DNA of 64,000 nt from an uncultured Desulfobacter sp. (GTDB lineage: Bacteria > Desulfobacterota > Desulfobacteria > Desulfobacterales > Desulfobacteraceae): contig NZ_OY762929.1 in NCBI RefSeq assembly GCF_963666675.1, forward strand, positions 4,218,001-4,282,000. The letters run 5' to 3'. Positions 16,267 to 25,610 of this stretch are shown here, piece after piece (within the stretch, counting starts at the first letter, position 1; every line of letters starts with the position of its first letter). A program made the position numbers and the translations under genes. The notes beneath the pieces were generated by a model. That model was not told where the DNA came from. It made no database searches and was given only the letters and a program-made list of their open reading frames with translations.

Positions 16267-18543
16267 TTATACCTTTTGGTCATGAACCAGGATCCCCATG
16301 TCTTCCAGTTGCTTGCGGATCCTGTCTGCTGTCTTAAAATCTTTTTGCTGCCGGGCCGCATCCCGTTCAGCCATGAGTGCCGCCACCTCTGACGAATGCG
16401 GATTCTTTTTGCTGAAATCAAAAATATTGAGCACCGCATCCGCATCCTTGAAACATTTGAGCAGGCGCTGGGCGCCCTCGGGTCCCACATGACCCTCAAC
16501 GACCATCCGGTTGATCTTCTTCACACCGGATAAAAGACCGGATACCAGGACAGGGATCTTAAGATCATTTGCCATGGCATCCATCATGCCCTGGCGCAGA
16601 TCATAGGTGACATGCTGGACCTCTTCCTCATTGGACCTTCCCGACACATGCCCAAGGGATTCAATGCAGCGGTTGATCCGGGAAAGGACAAGTTTGGCAT
16701 CATCCAGACTTTTTCGGGATAAGAGCAGGGATTTTCTGTAATGGGCGGAGAGCAGCCAGAAACGAATGATTTTCTCGTCCCACCCCATCTCAACCAACCG
16801 GTCTAAAGTCAAAGACCTGGCATCATCCGTATCCAGGGAGCCGTCATACTGTACGGGATCACAATGCATCCACACCCTGGCAAACGAACCGCCGGCGGCC
16901 CCGGCAATGGCAATCTCATTTTCATGGTGGGGGAACATCAGCTCCCGGGAACCTGTATGGACGTCAAATGCGGCACCCAGAAATGTTGAAGCAAGGGCGG
17001 CACACTGCAGATGAAGAGAGGGCCGGACATTGCCCCATTCGGTTTTAACGCCCAGGCCCTGTTTTAGCTCCGACAGGGTAACCCGCTTGAGCAGGGTAAA
17101 GTCCCTGGGATTGTTCTTTTCATATTCATCCAGATCCACCGTGGCCCCCACACGGATCTTGTTGACGTCCACCCGGGAAAGCCGCCCGTAATCCACGACG
17201 CTAGCCAGATCAAAGTATACGGAATGCAACTTTTCATAGGCATGCTTATTGACAAGCAGTTTCCTTGTCAGCGCCGTCATTTCGTTGAAATGTTCGGACA
17301 CTTTGGGATAGGCCTGGGCCTGTCGCATCCCCAGCCGCGACAAATCAGATAGAAAGGCATCAATAAAAGGCTGGGTAAAGGCCTGGGGCGTGGTGTTTGC
17401 CTGCCTTGCCCCGTCAATGGTTTTATCGTCATAATCGGTAATGTTAACGATATGCCGGACCTTTACATCCTGGTATTCAAGGTAGCGGATGAGCAGATCC
17501 GTAAAGGCATGGCGCCTGAAATGGCTGATATCCAAACGCCTGTGCACCGTGGGGCCACAGGTGTAAACACCAAATTCTTTGTCCCCCTGGGGGTTTAAAG
17601 CCTCTTTTCTTCCTCCCAGGGAATTGTGGACGGTCAGGTTGATCTGCCTTTTTACGCTGAAAAGCTCTGTGGAGAGATACCTTTCACCCGAATCGGGGAA
17701 AATCACCACAATGACACCGTTTTGAAGCCGTTTGGCCTGGTCAAGGGCCACTGCCATGGCAGCACCCGAACTCATGCCCACAAAAAGCCCCTCTTTTAAA
17801 GCCAGTTGGCGGGCCGCCTCAAAGGCCGCTTCATCATCAATATGAACGCTTTCACCCAGCAGGCTCTTGTCAAAAATCTCAGGCGTATACGACTCTTTCA
17901 TATTTTTAAGGCCCTGGATACCGTGTCCCAGATAGGGCTCGGCACAGATGACCCGGGCATGATGGTCCTGTTCCCTAAAATACCGGGACAGCCCCATCAG
18001 TGTTCCCGAAGTGCCCACCGTTGCCACCACGGCATCAACCTGGCCGTTGGTCTGGGCCATAATTTCAGGGCCTGTGGTCTGGTAGTGGGCTCTCCAGTTG
18101 GCTTCATTATTATATTGGTCCGTGAGAAAATATTTTTCCGGGTATTCCCTGGCCAGGCGGTAGGCCTCTTCAATGGCGCCGTCCGATCCCAGGTGCCGGG
18201 GGGTAAGAATGATCCGGGCACCCCGGGCTTTGAGTATTTTTTTGCGCTCTTCGCTTGCGCTTTCGGACATGGCCAGGGCCAGTTTGTAGCCCTTGACCGC
18301 ACACACCATGGCAAGACCGATACCTGTATTACCCGAAGTGGCTTCAATGACGGTCTTATCAGCGGTCAGATCACCGTCTGCCTCGGCCTGGGTGATCATA
18401 GACAAGGCGGCCCTGTCCTTGATGGATCCACCCGGGTTCATGTATTCAAGTTTGGCCAGGATGGTGACACCGGGCACGGAATTAAGTGTCCGGATTTTTA
18501 CAAGCGGGGTGTTACCGATGGAATCAATAATGCTGGCATACAT
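16267..18543 (-). CDS. Fusion of PLP-dependent cysteine synthase with a cysteinyl-tRNA synthetase-like domain
   Basis: About 758 residues from the ATG preceded by GAGAGGAC. Residues 1-305 are an O-acetylserine sulfhydrylase with all hallmarks: PLP lysine in GGSIKDRAA (Lys42), substrate loop TSGNTGIGLAM, phosphate loop GTSGT, and PDSGERYLSTELF. From about residue 315 the chain aligns with CysRS: YTCGPTV, NITDYDDKTIDGA, LHLQCAALAST and PHHENEIAIA, so the zinc Cys/Cys/His set is kept. However the HIGH motif reads LDISHFR in place of xHIGHAR, and KMSKS is replaced by SLDTDDA. Cysteine synthesis is well supported; tRNA charging is doubtful, so a separate cysS is expected elsewhere. Followed at seven bases by an unrecognised gene. 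Confidence 0.88.
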   Translation of the reverse strand: MYASIIDSIGNTPLVKIRTLNSVPGVTILAKLEYMNPGGSIKDRAALSMITQAEADGDLTADKTVIEATSGNTGIGLAMVCAVKGYKLALAMSESASEERKKILKARGARIILTPRHLGSDGAIEEAYRLAREYPEKYFLTDQYNNEANWRAHYQTTGPEIMAQTNGQVDAVVATVGTSGTLMGLSRYFREQDHHARVICAEPYLGHGIQGLKNMKESYTPEIFDKSLLGESVHIDDEAAFEAARQLALKEGLFVGMSSGAAMAVALDQAKRLQNGVIVVIFPDSGERYLSTELFSVKRQINLTVHNSLGGRKEALNPQGDKEFGVYTCGPTVHRRLDISHFRRHAFTDLLIRYLEYQDVKVRHIVNITDYDDKTIDGARQANTTPQAFTQPFIDAFLSDLSRLGMRQAQAYPKVSEHFNEMTALTRKLLVNKHAYEKLHSVYFDLASVVDYGRLSRVDVNKIRVGATVDLDEYEKNNPRDFTLLKRVTLSELKQGLGVKTEWGNVRPSLHLQCAALASTFLGAAFDVHTGSRELMFPHHENEIAIAGAAGGSFARVWMHCDPVQYDGSLDTDDARSLTLDRLVEMGWDEKIIRFWLLSAHYRKSLLLSRKSLDDAKLVLSRINRCIESLGHVSGRSNEEEVQHVTYDLRQGMMDAMANDLKIPVLVSGLLSGVKKINRMVVEGHVGPEGAQRLLKCFKDADAVLNIFDFSKKNPHSSEVAALMAERDAARQQKDFKTADRIRKQLEDMGILVHDQKV

Positions 18544-18714
18544 GCGTGTCCTCTCTTTGCCGGGGAAATCCGGCCACGATTCTTTTTGCACAAAAGCCAA
18601 GCGTGCCGCCTTGGCGGCCGAAATACGCAGCGACCTTGACTTTTCAAGTATAAAGTGGCTTTATACAGTAATTTTATTTGATTCGCAATTTTTTAAACAG
18701 GGCCATTTTCACCT

Positions 18715-20940
18715 ATGGTGTCATGTAAACGAGTGCTGTGCCACATATGTATTGTCCCGGTCATCATTATATTACTTTCAGGCCGGGCCTTTTGTTTTTC
18801 CGCTTCCATGCCCACTGAAAAGGTGTCCTGGCACATCCAGGCCCGCCAGGTGACCTACGAGGACGAACGAAAGCTCTACATTGCCGAAAAAGAGGTGGTC
18901 ATTACCGGGGGCAAAACACGGCTGGAAGCCGATTACGTTGAATTTTCAGATGTAACCAAAGACGCCTTTGCCAAAGGCAATGTCCTGTTCATTTCAGGCA
19001 ATGACTCCATTACCTGCGAGTCCATGAATGTCAACCTGGGTTCGGAAACAGGGACGATCAACCAAGGCACGATATTTCTCCAGGACGGTAACTACTATAT
19101 TTCAGGGGAAAAGCTTCGAAAAACCGGGGAGTTCAGCTATGACGCAGAAAAAGGTTCCATCACCACCTGCGAAGGAGAGACCCCGGCCTGGAAAATCACT
19201 GGATCCGACATCGAGGTAACGGTGGAGGGATACGGCACTGCCAGCAATGCCGTCCTCTGGGCCAAAAAGATGCCCGCCATATATATGCCCTATTTCATAT
19301 TTCCGGCTAAAACAGAACGTCAGACAGGACTTTTGATACCCATGGCCGGATATTCGAGTGACATGGGGTTTGAGTACCAGCAACCGCTGTTTTTAGCCCT
19401 TTCAGACAATACCGACGCGACCTTATATCCCCACTATATGTCGGACAGGGGCCTGATGCTCTCCGGCGAATACAGGTATGTTTTATCTCCGGACTCCAAG
19501 GGGATGATGATGATGAGTTATCTTGATGATGACACCATTGGAGACGATGCCGAAGAAAACAAAACTTACAATATTTCTGCAACACCTGACCGTACCAACC
19601 ATGATCGGTACTGGCTTCGCATGAAACATGACCAGGAACTGTGGTATGGTTTCAATGCCAAACTAGACATTGATTATGCCTCTGATATGGATTATTTGCG
19701 GACATTTGGAGACGGCTATGCAGGCTTTGACAACACAGATCAAGCATTTGAAAAAATGTTCGGCCGGGATCTGGATGAAGAGACGGATTATATCCGGCAA
19801 AACAGCCTGCTCATATCAAAAAACTGGGCCTCATACGGCCTGAACATAGAAGCCGAGTGGTATGATAATATCCAGGCCCGGCAGTTGGACATAGAGGACA
19901 CCACCCTGCAGACCCTGCCCTCCATTGAATTTTTTGCAGCCCGCCAGAAAATTGTAGAAAATTTCGGATTGTATTACGAGATGGATTCGGAATTCAGGTC
20001 GTTTTACCGCCAGGATACCACAGCCACGGAGGTTACCGGCAGACGGGCAGACATTCACCCGGTATTTTATTATCCCATGAAACTGGGCAAGGCATTTTCC
20101 TTTGAACCCTATGCCGGTGTCAGGGGAACCGTATGGGATACGGATGATTTCACTGACAGTGACGGTGATGATTCTGATATAAGAACCCGTGGGCTCTATG
20201 AAATGGGTATGGATCTGTCAACCACCCTCAGCCGCGTGTTCACCCTAAACACGGATTTTGCCGAAAAAATCCAGCACAAGATCGTACCCATGCTGGAATA
20301 TGACTATATTCCCGATGTGGATCAGGAGGATCTGCCTGATTTTGACAGCATAGACGATATTTCAGAAAAAAATATCATTACCTGGTCTTTGCGCAATACA
20401 TTCACCTCCAGAAAGACAGTAACGGACGAAAACGGGGAGGGATCCAGGATATACAAAGAACTGCTATGGTTTGAGCTCTCCCAGGGCTATGACATCCGGT
20501 ATGAACAGGATGGGGAAGATGCCGAAGACGATCCCTGGCAGGACCTGACGTTAAAATATGAATTAAATCCCATAGACTACTTTAGCTCAAACGGTACTAT
20601 CGCCCTTGATCCCAACACCGGTCATTTCACCAAGATCCAGGTCGGAGGAACGATCTCCGATAACAGAGGGGACAGCCTCGATCTCTCATACCGGTATGCA
20701 ACAGATTCGTCACACACCTGGCAAACGACAATCCGCACCAATCTGGTGCCGAATGTATTGCAGGCTTTTTATTCACTTGAAACCGACCTTGAAGACAAAA
20801 AAACCGTTGAAACCGGTGCGGGGATTTCCATCAACCAGCCGTGCTGGGGATTAAAGCTGGCATTTAAAGATGAATCTGCTGACAAATCATTTGCCTTCAT
20901 GGTAATCCTGAAGGGGATTGGAGAATTCGGAACAAAATGA
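18715..20940 (+). CDS. lptD: LPS-assembly outer membrane protein LptD
   Basis: 741 residues with an N-terminal hydrophobic signal, an OstA/LptA-like beta-jellyroll domain (about 40-150, with EVVITGGKTRLEADYVEF) and a C-terminal beta-barrel in which alternating strands such as YGLNIEAEWYDNIQ recur. LptD inserts lipopolysaccharide into the outer leaflet together with LptE. The usual disulfide cysteines are few: one in the N-domain and one near the C-terminus are visible. The end overlaps the next gene by four bases (ATGA), so they are translationally coupled. Confidence 0.9.
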   Translation: MVSCKRVLCHICIVPVIIILLSGRAFCFSASMPTEKVSWHIQARQVTYEDERKLYIAEKEVVITGGKTRLEADYVEFSDVTKDAFAKGNVLFISGNDSITCESMNVNLGSETGTINQGTIFLQDGNYYISGEKLRKTGEFSYDAEKGSITTCEGETPAWKITGSDIEVTVEGYGTASNAVLWAKKMPAIYMPYFIFPAKTERQTGLLIPMAGYSSDMGFEYQQPLFLALSDNTDATLYPHYMSDRGLMLSGEYRYVLSPDSKGMMMMSYLDDDTIGDDAEENKTYNISATPDRTNHDRYWLRMKHDQELWYGFNAKLDIDYASDMDYLRTFGDGYAGFDNTDQAFEKMFGRDLDEETDYIRQNSLLISKNWASYGLNIEAEWYDNIQARQLDIEDTTLQTLPSIEFFAARQKIVENFGLYYEMDSEFRSFYRQDTTATEVTGRRADIHPVFYYPMKLGKAFSFEPYAGVRGTVWDTDDFTDSDGDDSDIRTRGLYEMGMDLSTTLSRVFTLNTDFAEKIQHKIVPMLEYDYIPDVDQEDLPDFDSIDDISEKNIITWSLRNTFTSRKTVTDENGEGSRIYKELLWFELSQGYDIRYEQDGEDAEDDPWQDLTLKYELNPIDYFSSNGTIALDPNTGHFTKIQVGGTISDNRGDSLDLSYRYATDSSHTWQTTIRTNLVPNVLQAFYSLETDLEDKKTVETGAGISINQPCWGLKLAFKDESADKSFAFMVILKGIGEFGTK

Positions 20941-21461
20941 AAGACAATGCGCTATGGTTCGCCCTGCTGACCCGAAGCAATTTCGAGCAGACAGTCTACT
21001 CTCGCATCAGCAAAAAAAAAATAGATGCGTTTCTGCCCAGCACAAGAAAGCCAAGTAAAAGAAAAGACCGCAAACTAATGATAGAAACCCCATTGTTTCC
21101 CGGTTATGTGTTTGTTAAATCCACCATGGCACCGGTGGACCAGTTGCCCATTTTGAAAACCGTGGGGGCTGTCAGGCTTTTAGGAAACTCCAAAGGCCCC
21201 CTGCCTGTGCCCGAACACCAGATTGAGTCGCTCAAACTTTTAACCTCCGTAACCCAGGATCTGATTACGGGCAGCATGATTGAGTTAAAAAAGGGGGATC
21301 CGGTGATGATCCTGGAAGGCCCCATGGCAGGGCTGAAAGGTGAATTTTTCGAACATAAGGGCAAGGGGCGGGTCATCATCAAGGTAGATCTGCTCGGACG
21401 CTATGCAGGGGTGGAGGTGAATTTTGACATGGTTGAAAAAATTCCGGACCTGTTGTCATAA
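20937..21461 (+). CDS. NusG-family transcription elongation factor paralogue (RfaH/LoaP-like)
   Basis: 174 residues with an NGN domain beginning WFALLTRSNFEQTVYSRISKK and the conserved PLFPGYVFVK, followed by a KOW domain (GDPVMILEGPMAGLKGEF). It lacks the insert of some NusG proteins and is not beside secE or rplK, so it is a specialised paralogue rather than the housekeeping factor. Such proteins (RfaH, UpxY, LoaP) suppress termination in long operons, often for surface polysaccharides. Start overlaps the lptD stop (ATGA). Confidence 0.82.
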   Translation: MKDNALWFALLTRSNFEQTVYSRISKKKIDAFLPSTRKPSKRKDRKLMIETPLFPGYVFVKSTMAPVDQLPILKTVGAVRLLGNSKGPLPVPEHQIESLKLLTSVTQDLITGSMIELKKGDPVMILEGPMAGLKGEFFEHKGKGRVIIKVDLLGRYAGVEVNFDMVEKIPDLLS

Positions 21462-21536
21462 GCCCTTGACTTTTTGATGCATATTCATTAAAACCCCTGG
21501 AAAAACTTTTTAGCTGTATAACATATTTGAGGTTCT

Positions 21537-21812
21537 ATGAATAAACTTGAATTGATCTCCACATTAAAAGACCGGGCCAATCTGACCAAATCAGAAGCAG
21601 CCGATGTAATAAGAATATTTTTTGATTCCCTGTCCGACGCCTTTGTTAAGGGAGAACGGGTCGAAATAAGAGGGCTTTGCAGCTTTCATATCAAAGAGTA
21701 TAAAAGCTACGTGGGAAGAAATCCCAAAACCGGACAAAAAGTAGACATTCCGCCCAAACGCCTGCCGTTTTTCAAATGCGGTAAAGAACTCAAAGAGCGG
21801 GTTGATTATTAG
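21537..21812 (+). CDS. HU/IHF family DNA-binding protein
   Basis: 91 residues with the family fold: an N-terminal helix pair (LTKSEAADVIRIFFDSL), the GERVEIRGLCSFHI strand and the DNA-arm region YVGRNPKTGQKVDIPPKRLPFFKCGKEL. The arm keeps the RNPKTG motif. Spacing from GAGG to the ATG is good. It resembles IHF-like subunits somewhat more than HU (RGLCSFHIKEY). It bends or coats DNA; whether it acts as homodimer is not visible. Confidence 0.92.
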   Translation: MNKLELISTLKDRANLTKSEAADVIRIFFDSLSDAFVKGERVEIRGLCSFHIKEYKSYVGRNPKTGQKVDIPPKRLPFFKCGKELKERVDY

Positions 21813-21827
21813 TTCGATGTTTCTGAT

Positions 21828-22853
21828 ATGCCTCCTGCACCTTCCGAAACGAACCGGGGAATTTCTCCCGCATCTCTGCCATTATCTGAATTAACCTATA
21901 TTGTTCAGGCCGGTCGGATTCCCAATGCCCTTCTTTTTCACGGGCCCCGGGGAGCCGGCAAACGCCAGGCTGCGCTTTTTTTTGCGCAAACCTGCAATTG
22001 TCGTGTGGACAACGACCGGCCATGCAATATCTGCGCGTCATGCAAAAAAATTGCTGGGGGAACGCACCCGGACATGATTTTTCTGGGTCCGGCTGAAAAC
22101 AAAAAAATAATCACCATTGCCCAAATCCGGGAGATGGGCAGCACCATCGCATCCCGGGCCAATGAAGCGGCATATAGAATGGTCTGCATCAACCATGCAG
22201 ACCTGATGAATCCCCAGGCCCAAAACGCCCTTCTCAAGATGCTTGAAGAGCCGCCGGAACGCACTTTTTTCATCCTTGCCGCGACCCGGATATCCCCCCT
22301 TTTACCGACCATTTTATCCAGGTGCCGGCGTATTGATTTCCAGGCCCTTTCACCCCATGAAATCAAAAAAATCTTATGCACGCAATACGGACTTGGTTCG
22401 GGAATATCCCACATCATCAGTGGAACGGCAGGAAGTGACCTGGACCAGGCACTGCGTTTGTCAGGGGCGGATGAAGGAGATGCCCCGGACTGGAAAATAC
22501 TGCGGCCATGGTTAATCAAGGAGATTTGCCGTTTTTTAACGCCGGCACAGCCCAAAAGTGCCTTTAACAGCCTGAATTTATCCAGACTCCTGTCAGCCCG
22601 CCCGGACTGTATTCACGATGCCATGACAGTGATTCGGACCGTAATCAGAGATCTTTGCATATTAAAATACATGCCGGATAAAATAGTTAATCTTGATTTT
22701 TTAAGTGCATTTCAAGATATTAATAGGATGCATTCATACTCCCGGATGTTAGCATGGATGACACTATTTCATGAGACGGAGAAAAGACTGGAATCCAACA
22801 GCGGCACAAGACTGACCCTTGACCGTTTTTTCCTTTCCTTATCCTCATATTAA
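21828..22853 (+). CDS. holB: DNA polymerase III delta-prime subunit
   Basis: 341 residues of the clamp-loader family: P-loop region HGPRGAGKRQAALFFA, where the Walker A Ser/Thr is Arg so ATP hydrolysis is unlikely, as expected for delta-prime. A zinc-finger-like CNICASCKKI follows, then NALLKMLEEPP and LSRCRRIDF, the conserved sensor region. It acts with DnaX and HolA in clamp loading. It begins 15 bases after the HU-like gene and precedes the PSP1 gene, an order seen in many bacteria (holB-yaaT-metG). Confidence 0.9.
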   Translation: MPPAPSETNRGISPASLPLSELTYIVQAGRIPNALLFHGPRGAGKRQAALFFAQTCNCRVDNDRPCNICASCKKIAGGTHPDMIFLGPAENKKIITIAQIREMGSTIASRANEAAYRMVCINHADLMNPQAQNALLKMLEEPPERTFFILAATRISPLLPTILSRCRRIDFQALSPHEIKKILCTQYGLGSGISHIISGTAGSDLDQALRLSGADEGDAPDWKILRPWLIKEICRFLTPAQPKSAFNSLNLSRLLSARPDCIHDAMTVIRTVIRDLCILKYMPDKIVNLDFLSAFQDINRMHSYSRMLAWMTLFHETEKRLESNSGTRLTLDRFFLSLSSY

Positions 22854-22868
22854 AAAGAGGCCAATTTT

Positions 22869-23666
22869 ATGGTAAATGTTACCGGCGTTAAATTTAAAAC
22901 CGCAGGTAAAATATACGATTTCAACAGCAATGCCCTGGATGTAAAATCAGGCGACCGGGTAATTGTTGAAACCGAACAGGGCTTGGGTTTCGGCATCGTT
23001 GCCGTGCCCTCCCAGGAAAAGGACAAATCCGAAAAGTCCTTGAAAAATATTGTCAGGGTGGCGACCCAGGAGGATTTCGACCGGCGCATGGAACTTGAAT
23101 CACTGGAGCAACGTGCCCATGAATACTGCAGTCAGTGCATCAAGGACCTGGACCTTTTAATGAACCTGTTCAGTGTGGAGAGCACCTTTGACAGAAACAA
23201 ACTGACATTTTTTTATACGGCGGACGGCAGGATTGATTTCAGGGAACTGATCAAACTTCTGGTCAAGGAATTTTCCATCCGCATTGAAATGCGCCAGGTT
23301 GGTATCCGAAATCTGTCCAAGCATGTGGGCGGTGTGGGCAAATGCGGCAGGGAACTGTGCTGTTCATCTTTTATGCACACCTTTGATCCGGTCTCCATCA
23401 AAATGGCAAAAGAGCAGGGACTGAGCCTGAACCCCACCAAAATTTCAGGGGTATGCGGCCGGTTGATGTGCTGTTTGACCTTTGAAGACCAGACCTACCG
23501 CCACTACAAGAAGAAAATGCCGAAACTGGGCAAAACCATTACGGTTGAAGATATTAAAGGCAAAGTGGTCCGCCAGAACGTTCTCAGACAAAGTGTCACT
23601 GTCCGGCTCGATGACCGCACGGAACGCGAAATATTTCTGTCACAACTGAAAAAAGAAAACACCTAG
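22869..23666 (+). CDS. PSP1 domain protein (YaaT/RicT-like)
   Basis: 265 residues. The PSP1 C-terminal domain is plain: FRELIKLLVKEFSIRIEMRQ, then VGGVGKCGRELCCSSF and ISGVCGRLMCCLTFE, giving the conserved cysteine pairs. In Bacillus the homologue RicT belongs to an Fe-S complex that affects RNA processing. Position between holB and metG is the widely conserved neighbourhood. Good Shine-Dalgarno-like AAGAGG lies upstream. Confidence 0.88.
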   Translation: MVNVTGVKFKTAGKIYDFNSNALDVKSGDRVIVETEQGLGFGIVAVPSQEKDKSEKSLKNIVRVATQEDFDRRMELESLEQRAHEYCSQCIKDLDLLMNLFSVESTFDRNKLTFFYTADGRIDFRELIKLLVKEFSIRIEMRQVGIRNLSKHVGGVGKCGRELCCSSFMHTFDPVSIKMAKEQGLSLNPTKISGVCGRLMCCLTFEDQTYRHYKKKMPKLGKTITVEDIKGKVVRQNVLRQSVTVRLDDRTEREIFLSQLKKENT

Positions 23667-23679
23667 GAACCCATCTTAA

Positions 23680-25590
23680 ATGACTTGTCAATACTACACC
23701 ACCCCCATTTACTATGTGAATGCCAAACCCCATCTGGGCCATGCATATACCTCTATCGCAGCCGATGTTGCCACCCGCTTTAAAAAGATGGAAGGCGCTG
23801 ACACCTATTTTTTAACCGGGACGGATGAACACGGTGATAAAATCGTTCAGGCGGCTGAAAAGGAAAACACGACGCCCAAAGCCTATGCAGATAAAATCAG
23901 CAAACTGTTCCAGGATGTTCTCCCCCTGCTCAACATCGAAAACAACCACTTTATCCGGACAACCGACCCCGGGCATATTGAGGTTGTTAAATCGGTTCTG
24001 TCCACGATCTATGATAAAGGGGACATCTATTTTTCAAGTTACGAGGGGATTTACTGTTTCGGGTGTGAACGGTTCTACCAGGAGCGCGAACTTGTGGACG
24101 GCAAGTGCCCGGACCACGGAACAGTGCCGGAAACCATTAAAGAATCCAACTACTTCTTTAAAATGAGCAAGTACCAGAATTGGCTCATTGAACACATCGA
24201 AACCCACCCGGACTTTATCCGGCCCGAACAATACAGAAAGGAAATTCTCTCCTTTCTTAAGGAGCCCCTGGAAGACCTGTGCATCTCCCGGCCCAAATCC
24301 CGACTGACCTGGGGAATTACCCTGCCCTTTGACGAGGACTATGTCACCTACGTATGGTTTGACGCTTTGGTCAACTACATCACGGCCCTGGGATACCCTG
24401 ATGGTGAGATGTTCAAAAAATTCTGGCCCACCACCCGGCATTTTGTGGCCAAGGACATCATCAAACCCCATGGCATTTACTGGCCTATCATGCTCAAGGC
24501 AGCGGGCATCGAGACATACAACGGGCTGAACGTCCATGGGTTCTGGAATGTCCAGGGTTCTAAAATGTCAAAAAGTATCGGCAATGTCACGGACCCTGTG
24601 GAGGTAACAGGACAGTACGGTGTGGATGCGTTCAGGTATTTTCTGATGAGCGAGATGGTATTTGGTTTAGATGCCAATTTCACCGAAGATACTATTGTGG
24701 CGCGGATTAATTCAGACCTGGCCAACGACCTGGGCAACCTCTTCTCCCGGGTGCTCTCCATGAATCTCAAATATTTCAAAGGCACCGTCCAGGGAGCGGC
24801 GGCAAATTCCGACAGCGTCCTGAGCCTTGAATCCGAGGCCGGCAAGGTATTTGATGCGTACACAAGTGCCATGGCGGAATGTCAGTTTAACAAAGCCCTT
24901 GCAAGCGTATGGGAACTGGTCTCCACCATGAATAAATACATTGTTGCCAATGAACCCTGGGCACTGGCCAAAGATCCGGCACGCGCCGATGAGCTGGGTA
25001 CGGTGTTGTATGAACTGCTGGAAGGCATTCGCTTTGTGGCAGGCCTGATCTGGCCGGTGATGCCCGAAACCAGTGGTAAAATTTTTGCGGCCCTGGGTCT
25101 TGAGCCGCCTGAACGAGGATTTTTCACCCTGGATGCCATCCGGCCCTGGGGTCAGATAGCCCAAGGCATTACCCTGGCAAAACCCGAGATTCTCTTTCCC
25201 CGGGTGGACGTTGACAAAAAAGAGGCAGCCCCCCCTGCCCCCAAACCGCTCAAACCGGCATTAAAAGAGGAAATCACCATTGATGATTTTGCCAAAATAG
25301 ATCTGAGAGCCGGAAAAATTGAGTCCGCCGAACGGATTGAAAAATCGGACAAACTGCTCAAACTTCAGGTGAACATCGGCGCCCAGACCCGGCAGATCGT
25401 GGCTGGCATCGGTAAATCCTACACACCCGAAGAGGTGGTGGGAACAGAGGTCATTGTGGTGGCCAACCTGAAACCCGTAAAGCTTATGGGTGAATTGTCC
25501 GAAGGTATGGTGCTTGCAGGAAGCATAAAGAAAAAACTTGTGCTGTCCGGGTTTAACGGCACTCCCAAGCCCGGTTGTCCGGTGAAATAG
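23680..25590 (+). CDS. metG: Methionyl-tRNA synthetase with C-terminal tRNA-binding domain
   Basis: 636 residues. The class I signatures are present: PHLGHAY for HIGH near residue 18 and KMSKSIGN near 298. A CFGCERFY / GKCPDHG knuckle in the connecting peptide has three cysteines and one histidine. The C-terminal 110 residues (DDFAKIDLRAGKIESAERI onward) form the dimerising EMAP-like tRNA-binding domain, after an Ala/Pro/Lys-rich linker. It charges initiator and elongator tRNA-Met. Both ATP motifs are intact here, in contrast with the CysRS-like domain at 16-18 kb. Confidence 0.96.
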   Translation: MTCQYYTTPIYYVNAKPHLGHAYTSIAADVATRFKKMEGADTYFLTGTDEHGDKIVQAAEKENTTPKAYADKISKLFQDVLPLLNIENNHFIRTTDPGHIEVVKSVLSTIYDKGDIYFSSYEGIYCFGCERFYQERELVDGKCPDHGTVPETIKESNYFFKMSKYQNWLIEHIETHPDFIRPEQYRKEILSFLKEPLEDLCISRPKSRLTWGITLPFDEDYVTYVWFDALVNYITALGYPDGEMFKKFWPTTRHFVAKDIIKPHGIYWPIMLKAAGIETYNGLNVHGFWNVQGSKMSKSIGNVTDPVEVTGQYGVDAFRYFLMSEMVFGLDANFTEDTIVARINSDLANDLGNLFSRVLSMNLKYFKGTVQGAAANSDSVLSLESEAGKVFDAYTSAMAECQFNKALASVWELVSTMNKYIVANEPWALAKDPARADELGTVLYELLEGIRFVAGLIWPVMPETSGKIFAALGLEPPERGFFTLDAIRPWGQIAQGITLAKPEILFPRVDVDKKEAAPPAPKPLKPALKEEITIDDFAKIDLRAGKIESAERIEKSDKLLKLQVNIGAQTRQIVAGIGKSYTPEEVVGTEVIVVANLKPVKLMGELSEGMVLAGSIKKKLVLSGFNGTPKPGCPVK

Positions 25591-25610
25591 TATTTATTTG
25601 AGACAAGCCC

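Noticed and set aside
17806..18639. 277-codon plus-strand frame opposite the cysteine synthase domain
   Set aside because: It is antisense to a well-conserved enzyme, with low-complexity composition and no start signal.
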